A stretch of 19,696 nucleotides of DNA from Dehalococcoidia bacterium (lineage in GTDB: Bacteria > Chloroflexota > Dehalococcoidia > UBA2979), in assembly GCA_023228765.1 (NCBI GenBank), contig JALOAM010000044.1, forward strand, positions 1 through 19,696. Reading direction: 5' to 3'. The notes below the pieces were generated by a model. That model was not told where the DNA came from. It saw nothing but the letters and a program-made list of their open reading frames with translations, and did not search any database. This document shows, in pieces, positions 15,738 to 19,696 of the stretch. The stretch's first letter is position 1. Every line of letters begins with the position of its first letter. The position numbers and the translations under genes were made by a program.

Positions 15738-18212
15738 CTAGGCGGTCGGGATCCAGGCGAGCGCTACCTCGTCGACGCTGACGTCGTCCTGCTCAAGGTC
15801 GATGCGGAGCGGTTCGATCTGCTCCGCGACGGTGTCCCAACGCTCGACGAGGTCCGCAAGGTCCTCGTGCAGATCGGCCTCGATGTCCTCGAGTTCATCC
15901 TGGCGGCGTTCGACGTCGCTCTGCGCGCCCTCCAGCCGCTGCTGAGTCCGCGTGGTCTGCCCGCGACGGGAGGAGGCGCCCTTCGCGGACCGCCCGAGGC
16001 GACTCGCGATCGATCCGGCCGACGCCCGGCCGCCGAGGAAGGCGCCCAGCAAGTCGCCGACCACGGAGACGACCTCCTGCGTGCCTCGGCTCTTCTTGTC
16101 CACCTCCAGCTGCTCTACGCGATCCTCGGCCTTCTCGATCGCCGTCCGCAGCCGGTCCATCTTCGTCTCGAAGGTGGACCGCAGCTTCGCCGCCTCCCGG
16201 TCGGCCTCAGCGTGGGCGGCCTCCCGGCAACGCGCGCGGAACTCCTCCTCGGTCTCTCCGACACGACCGAACAGGCGCAACTCGCGGTTCGCGAAGACCT
16301 CGATCGACTCGGAGCGCCGGAGGTACGCCTTCATGTCCCGCTGGAGGTCGCGGAACAGCGCGCTCGAGTCGAGCGCGACGCGTGGGAGGCGGTAGATCGC
16401 GCCCGGCGGTGGCTCGGTCCGGAAGTCGCGCGCGTCGAAGTCCACTGCGGCCGCGGCCTCGACGGAGATGGACGCGTCCTCCAGCCCGAGGATCGCCTCC
16501 CACTCCTCACGGTGATCGATCCCGGCCTTCTTCTCGTCGTACCGCAGATGGACGCGCGCCGCGATCACCGGGATGAGCCGCTTGCCACCGGGGACGGCGC
16601 CGTACTCGGCGACCCAGGGGGCCGCAGGATCGACGTAGTACACCGGCACGCCAGAGGCGACCTTGGGCGCCAGCGGGGACTCATCATCGCTCATCGCTGC
16701 TGCGGCAGCCGGTGTCGAGGACGGCGACGCCGCCGGTACCGCCGCGGCACCGACGCCACCGATCGCGGCGCCCTCCGCGGGCGCGGTCGATGCCGCGGCG
16801 GCTGGCGATGAGGACTGCGATGACGGCGGTGCGAGGTTCGGAAGCGCCGACAACTGGTCTCGCGTGAGCGGGCCACGGAGGTAGGACATCGCCCAGCGCG
16901 TGGAGAAGCGCTGCGGCCCGCCTCGATCGTTCGTGTTGTGGAGGATGAACTGCCGGCTGGCGAGGCCGCTGATGCCGGCGTCGATCGCCGGGAGGTCCAC
17001 CCCACCGGCGGCGGAGGACAGCGCTTCGAGCACCCGCGCCTTGTCGCGCTCGGTCTGGAGGCGGCCCACCATCCAGGTGCCCATGTTCGACATCGCCTTG
17101 TAGTCCAGGTCGACGGGGTTCTGTGTCGCGAGCACGACACCCACCCCGTACGCCCGGGCCTGCTTCAGCAGCGTCATGATCGGGCGCTTCGCCGGGGGCT
17201 CCGCGGTCGGCGGGACGAACCCCACCACCTCGTCCATGTAGACCAGCGCGCGGAGGTTGTTCGTGCCGCTCTGACTCCGCATCCACGTCACCACGCGCGC
17301 CGTCACCAGGCTCACGACGAACTGGCGCTCCGCGTCCGACAGGTGCGCGAGGTAGAGGATGGAGGCGCGCGGCTTGCCCTCCGGTGTGAACAGCAGCGCG
17401 CCTCCATCGAGGGGCTGCCCCTCCGTCCACGCCGCGAAGGAGGGCGACGCGATCAGGCCGTTGAGCCGCATCGCGAGGTTGCGCCGGTCCGGCTCCGGGA
17501 AGAACGTGTCCACCTCGAACACCCCGAGCTTGCGGAACGGTGGCGTCAGAACCTGGCCGATGAGCGTGGGCAGGTCGAGGTCGCGTCCCGCCGTCCACGC
17601 CTGCTCGACGAGGTTCGCGAGCAGGATGTGCTCCCGGCTGGCGAGTGGGTCGCCCTCGATCCCCACCAGCGAGAGCAGCCCGGCCACGAGGGCGCCCGTC
17701 TCCTCGCGGACCGACTCGGCAGTAGCGCCGGCAGCCGGCGCGGCCAGGCTGCCGATGATGTTCAGCGGCCGCCCCGCCGTGGATCCCGGGGTGAACACAC
17801 CGAACTCCACGGCCTCGGTGAGCGCGCGCATCCGCTCCGGGGTCACCTCCGCCTTCGCGAGCCCGTCCCGCCACAGCGTGGCCTGGCCCGTGGCGAACTC
17901 GGCGACGGTCTTGCCGGCGTTCCGTGCGTCGCCCTCGTTCACCCACGGCTCGAAGTCACCGGGTGCGAAGTCGGGGAAGTTGAGGAGGAGGTTCGGCATG
18001 TCCCCCTTGGGGTCGAGGATCAGCGCTGGAATGCCGGAGGCGAGTGCCTCCTCGAGGAGGACGATGGCGAGCCCCGTCTTCCCGGAGCCGGTCATCCCCA
18101 CGATCACACCGTGCGTCGTCAGGTCATCCCGGTCGTAGAGCAGCCGGTCGCCTGCCTCGCCCGTTGCGAGGTCGAGTTGCTGCCCCAGGTACAGATCGCT
18201 CTCGCCGGACAC
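15738..18212 (-). CDS. HerA-like (DUF87/FtsK-HerA superfamily) ATPase with C-terminal coiled coils
   Basis: This is an 824-aa protein starting at GTG 18212, with a strong GGGGGAGGG ribosome-binding site ending 6 bases upstream. Walker A is G39-M-T-G-S-G-K45-T, preceded by HGVIV; a strand with ALILDPKGD follows (about 64-72). Walker B is ALVYMDEV with D327-E328, then a sensor-like VVLATQNPVDLDYKAMSN and GRLQTERDKARVLEAL. This layout is that of HerA-type hexameric pumping ATPases, which thread DNA or protein. An Ala/Ser/Pro linker (about 463-508) leads to a distinct C-terminal half, with long charged coiled coils (about 660-710 and 755-805) and a Gly/Ala stretch (LLGAFLGGRASAGS, about 720) between them. 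Classical HerA partners with the nuclease NurA; none is encoded nearby. The substrate is unknown. Confidence 0.85.
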   Translation of the reverse strand: MSGESDLYLGQQLDLATGEAGDRLLYDRDDLTTHGVIVGMTGSGKTGLAIVLLEEALASGIPALILDPKGDMPNLLLNFPDFAPGDFEPWVNEGDARNAGKTVAEFATGQATLWRDGLAKAEVTPERMRALTEAVEFGVFTPGSTAGRPLNIIGSLAAPAAGATAESVREETGALVAGLLSLVGIEGDPLASREHILLANLVEQAWTAGRDLDLPTLIGQVLTPPFRKLGVFEVDTFFPEPDRRNLAMRLNGLIASPSFAAWTEGQPLDGGALLFTPEGKPRASILYLAHLSDAERQFVVSLVTARVVTWMRSQSGTNNLRALVYMDEVVGFVPPTAEPPAKRPIMTLLKQARAYGVGVVLATQNPVDLDYKAMSNMGTWMVGRLQTERDKARVLEALSSAAGGVDLPAIDAGISGLASRQFILHNTNDRGGPQRFSTRWAMSYLRGPLTRDQLSALPNLAPPSSQSSSPAAAASTAPAEGAAIGGVGAAAVPAASPSSTPAAAAAMSDDESPLAPKVASGVPVYYVDPAAPWVAEYGAVPGGKRLIPVIAARVHLRYDEKKAGIDHREEWEAILGLEDASISVEAAAAVDFDARDFRTEPPPGAIYRLPRVALDSSALFRDLQRDMKAYLRRSESIEVFANRELRLFGRVGETEEEFRARCREAAHAEADREAAKLRSTFETKMDRLRTAIEKAEDRVEQLEVDKKSRGTQEVVSVVGDLLGAFLGGRASAGSIASRLGRSAKGASSRRGQTTRTQQRLEGAQSDVERRQDELEDIEADLHEDLADLVERWDTVAEQIEPLRIDLEQDDVSVDEVALAWIPTA

Positions 18213-18355
18213 GGACCACCCTCCCCCGTCTCATGGGCCTCGCAAGGCCGCAGAACCTCCGGACGTTAGCAGAGCGCTCACGGAGGACGTACACCAATGC
18301 GCGGCGGTCGATCCCGGCGGCAGTCGTGCGGAGTGCACGAGGGGACGTCGGGACG

Positions 18356-18380
18356 GACATCGGGACCAAAGGCCCGTGTC
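18356..18380. promoter_or_regulatory. DosR/DevR-box-like dyad (GGGAC-N4-GGCCC core)
   Basis: The sequence is GACA-T-CGGGAC-CAAA-GGCCCG-TGTC. The outer GACA/TGTC and inner CGGG/CCCG arms are exact complements, with a central CAAA. The GGGAC-N4-GGCCC core resembles binding sites of NarL-family response regulators of the DosR type described in mycobacteria. It is centred about 55 bases upstream of TACGAT (18422-18427). The similarity is by motif only; no cognate regulator is in the window. Confidence 0.4.
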
Positions 18381-18421
18381 GTGCAGGACGAGCGTCCCCT
18401 AACCCTGCGCGAAAGCCCTCG

Positions 18422-18427
18422 TACGAT
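18422..18427 (+). promoter_or_regulatory. Possible -10 element of the methyltransferase promoter
   Basis: TACGAT fits the TAnnAT pattern. No good -35 is seen 16-18 bases upstream, as might be expected for an activator-dependent promoter with the dyad at 18356-18380. The leader would be about 140 bases. Confidence 0.25.
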
Positions 18428-18572
18428 TTTGGACAGAGGTGATCGATAGAGGCTCCTTCACGGAGACGTCGAGCGACGCAACGACCGGCGCGCCCGTGCT
18501 CGCCCATCCTGCGCTCCGCCGCCTCGCACCTGTCCCGGTGAGGCGACCCGCCCTGACCGATCGGAGACTGCG

Positions 18573-19406
18573 ATGAGTCACGCCACGACCAACGCCCTGC
18601 CGGGTGCCGGCCTGGACGCTGCGACGATGCCCGGGCACTGGCTGCTCGCACGGTTGGGCAAGCGCGTCCTCCGGCCCGGCGGGAGGGCGATGACCGCGGA
18701 CCTCCTTGAACGGCTGGCGATCATCGCCGCGGACGACGTCGTGGAACTCGCCCCGGGCATGGGCGCCACCGCGCAACTCGTCATCCAGAAGCAGCCCGCC
18801 AGCTACACCGGCGTCGAGCGCGACCCGGCGGCCGCCTCGGTGGTCCGCGCCCTGCTCCGCGCGGAGGTCGACCGCTGCGAGGAGGCCAGCGCCATCGACA
18901 CCGGCCTCCTCGACGGGTCCGCCGACGTGGTAATGGGGGAGGCGTTCCTGACCATGCAGACCCCCGAGAACAAGGCGCGGATCGTGAGGGAGGCGTTCCG
19001 CGTCCTGCGGCCCGGGGGGCGCTACGGCCTGCACGAGCTCGCCCTCTACCCCGACGACCTCGACGGGGTCGCGCAGGAGGAGGTCCGCAGCGCGCTGTCC
19101 GGATCGATCCACGTCGGCGCGCGTCCGCTGACCGTCGGTGACTGGCGAGCGCTGCTCGAGGAAGCCGGGTTCGAGGTGCGTCACGAGGGCATGGTCGGCA
19201 TGCTGCTGCTCGAACCGAAACGGCTCATCGCTGACGAGGGCTGGGGCGGCGCACTGCGCATCGTGCTCAACGTCCTCGGCGACCGTCCGGCTCGCCGCCG
19301 AGTGCGCGCGATGCGCTCGACGTTCCGCCGGAACCGCGAGCATCTCCGCGCCGTCGCCCTGGTGGCGACGAAGCCCGAGACCACTGCTCGTGGGCGTACC
19401 GCGTGA
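18573..19406 (+). CDS. Class I SAM-dependent methyltransferase
   Basis: This is a 277-aa protein with an ATG at 18573 preceded by GGAGA at a good distance. Motif I is VVELAPGMGATAQL (57-69), a variant of the E/DxGxGxG SAM-binding loop, followed by acidic motif II at Y78-T-G-V-E-R-D. Next come ADVVMGEAFLTMQTPENKARI and FRVLRPGGRYGLHEL, the usual motif IV-VI region of small-molecule or lipid methyltransferases of the UbiE/Methyltransf_11 type. The substrate cannot be read from the sequence. The C-terminus (about 225-277) is Arg-rich. It stands alone on its strand, divergent from the HerA-like gene, with the DosR-like dyad in the shared upstream region. Confidence 0.88.
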   Translation: MSHATTNALPGAGLDAATMPGHWLLARLGKRVLRPGGRAMTADLLERLAIIAADDVVELAPGMGATAQLVIQKQPASYTGVERDPAAASVVRALLRAEVDRCEEASAIDTGLLDGSADVVMGEAFLTMQTPENKARIVREAFRVLRPGGRYGLHELALYPDDLDGVAQEEVRSALSGSIHVGARPLTVGDWRALLEEAGFEVRHEGMVGMLLLEPKRLIADEGWGGALRIVLNVLGDRPARRRVRAMRSTFRRNREHLRAVALVATKPETTARGRTA

Positions 19407-19518
19407 GGGGTAAGAGCGCCATCGAACGTCACATTTCGTACAGAGCGGCGCGAGCATTGATCGGTACACTGCCGGTATCGCCCGGCGGTGGGCGGACCTC
19501 CGGGCACACAGGGTTGGG
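19407..19518. other. Intergenic gap between methyltransferase and the final partial gene
   Basis: The 112 bases contain only a weak CGCCC-N6-GGGCG inverted repeat (19479-19494) and a TACACT hexamer at 19464-19469 without a matching -35. I see no convincing terminator or promoter. Confidence 0.4.
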
Positions 19519-19696
19519 ATGAACTGGATGTCTAACCTCATGGGACACCGCGTCGCGGGTCCCGGTCTGGCCGTGCGGACGTCCGATCCGGCCCAGCCAC
19601 GGGTCCCGCGCGGCCTCTGGTTCCCTGCCGTCGCGATGGCCGCCGCACTCCTGGTCGCAGCCACCGGCGGACTCACCCTCGGGGTCCTCGCGGCGC
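19519..19696 (+). CDS. N-terminus of a membrane-anchored or secreted protein (3' end outside window)
   Basis: From ATG 19519 the frame is open to the window end (59 complete codons). The first about 33 residues are polar with several Arg; a hydrophobic segment follows, LWFPAVAMAAALLVAAT then GGLTLGVLAA, as in a signal-anchor or long signal peptide. In-frame ATGs at 19528 and 19540 are alternative starts; GGGTTGGG sits just before 19519, and GGGATG before 19528 could serve the second. Family unknown. Confidence 0.6.
   Translation, partial: MNWMSNLMGHRVAGPGLAVRTSDPAQPRVPRGLWFPAVAMAAALLVAATGGLTLGVLAA

Larger units (their letters stand above)
18213..18572. other. 360-bp divergent intergenic region between HerA-like ATPase and methyltransferase
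   Basis: No gene is supported here. It contains a 25-bp dyad (18356-18380), an outer 8-bp inverted repeat AGGGGACG (18340-18347) / CGTCCCCT (18393-18400) that encloses it, and a possible -10 element TACGAT at 18422-18427. The rest shows nothing I can name. Confidence 0.65.

Noticed and set aside
15256..15741. 161-codon plus-strand open frame overlapping the TM2 gene
   Set aside because: It is in another frame to the TM2 protein, Arg-rich and without a domain; the GHRFYLG signature supports the 15392 start.
16938..18269. 443-codon plus-strand frame opposite the HerA-like gene (with a similar one at 15867-16811)
   Set aside because: Both are shadow frames, dense in R/H/L/E/V. The opposite strand has intact Walker A and B motifs.
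18399..19676. 425-codon minus-strand frame opposite the methyltransferase
   Set aside because: It spans the methyltransferase, an intergenic gap and the next gene's start, and has no domain.

Overview
The window is very GC-rich, with tightly packed genes and several GTG starts. It carries one end of an extracellular contractile injection system (eCIS, a phage-tail-like protein-delivery machine). A high-GC actinobacterial or Chloroflexota-like host fits base composition and gene content, but nothing here fixes the taxon. There are no rRNA, tRNA, CRISPR or insertion sequences.

Region 1 (1-5682, plus strand) is the tail of an eCIS structural operon. It holds the end of a large baseplate/tail-associated protein, a 1063-aa DUF6519 plus beta-helix protein, and a 172-aa small helical protein with a weak LysM-like segment. 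The two large proteins look like tip or fibre components.

Region 2 (14958 down to 5766, minus strand) converges on region 1. It is a three-gene operon: a DUF4255 (Pvc16/Cis16-type tail terminator) protein, an AAA+ ATPase (Pvc15/Cis15-type), and a 1933-aa DUF4157 protein. Both internal junctions are 4-base GTGA start/stop overlaps, so translation is probably coupled. The DUF4157 protein is the most interesting object. It has an N-terminal DUF4157 region with HELTH, a middle with a coiled coil and a hydrophobic segment, a linker encoded by about twenty 15-bp repeats, and a C-terminal domain with the HAE ... CxxC zinc signature of the deaminase superfamily. I read it as an eCIS cargo toxin with a putative nucleic-acid or nucleotide deaminase warhead. 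No immunity gene follows it.

Region 3 (14959-15391) is a 433-bp divergent intergenic region dense in perfect inverted repeats and candidate promoters. It separates the operon from a small TM2-domain membrane protein.

Region 4 (15738-19696) holds an 824-aa HerA-like ATPase (minus), a 360-bp divergent spacer with a DosR-like GGGAC-N4-GGCCC dyad, a 277-aa class I SAM-dependent methyltransferase (plus), and the start of a membrane-anchored or secreted protein that runs off the window. These genes have no visible tie to the eCIS beyond adjacency.
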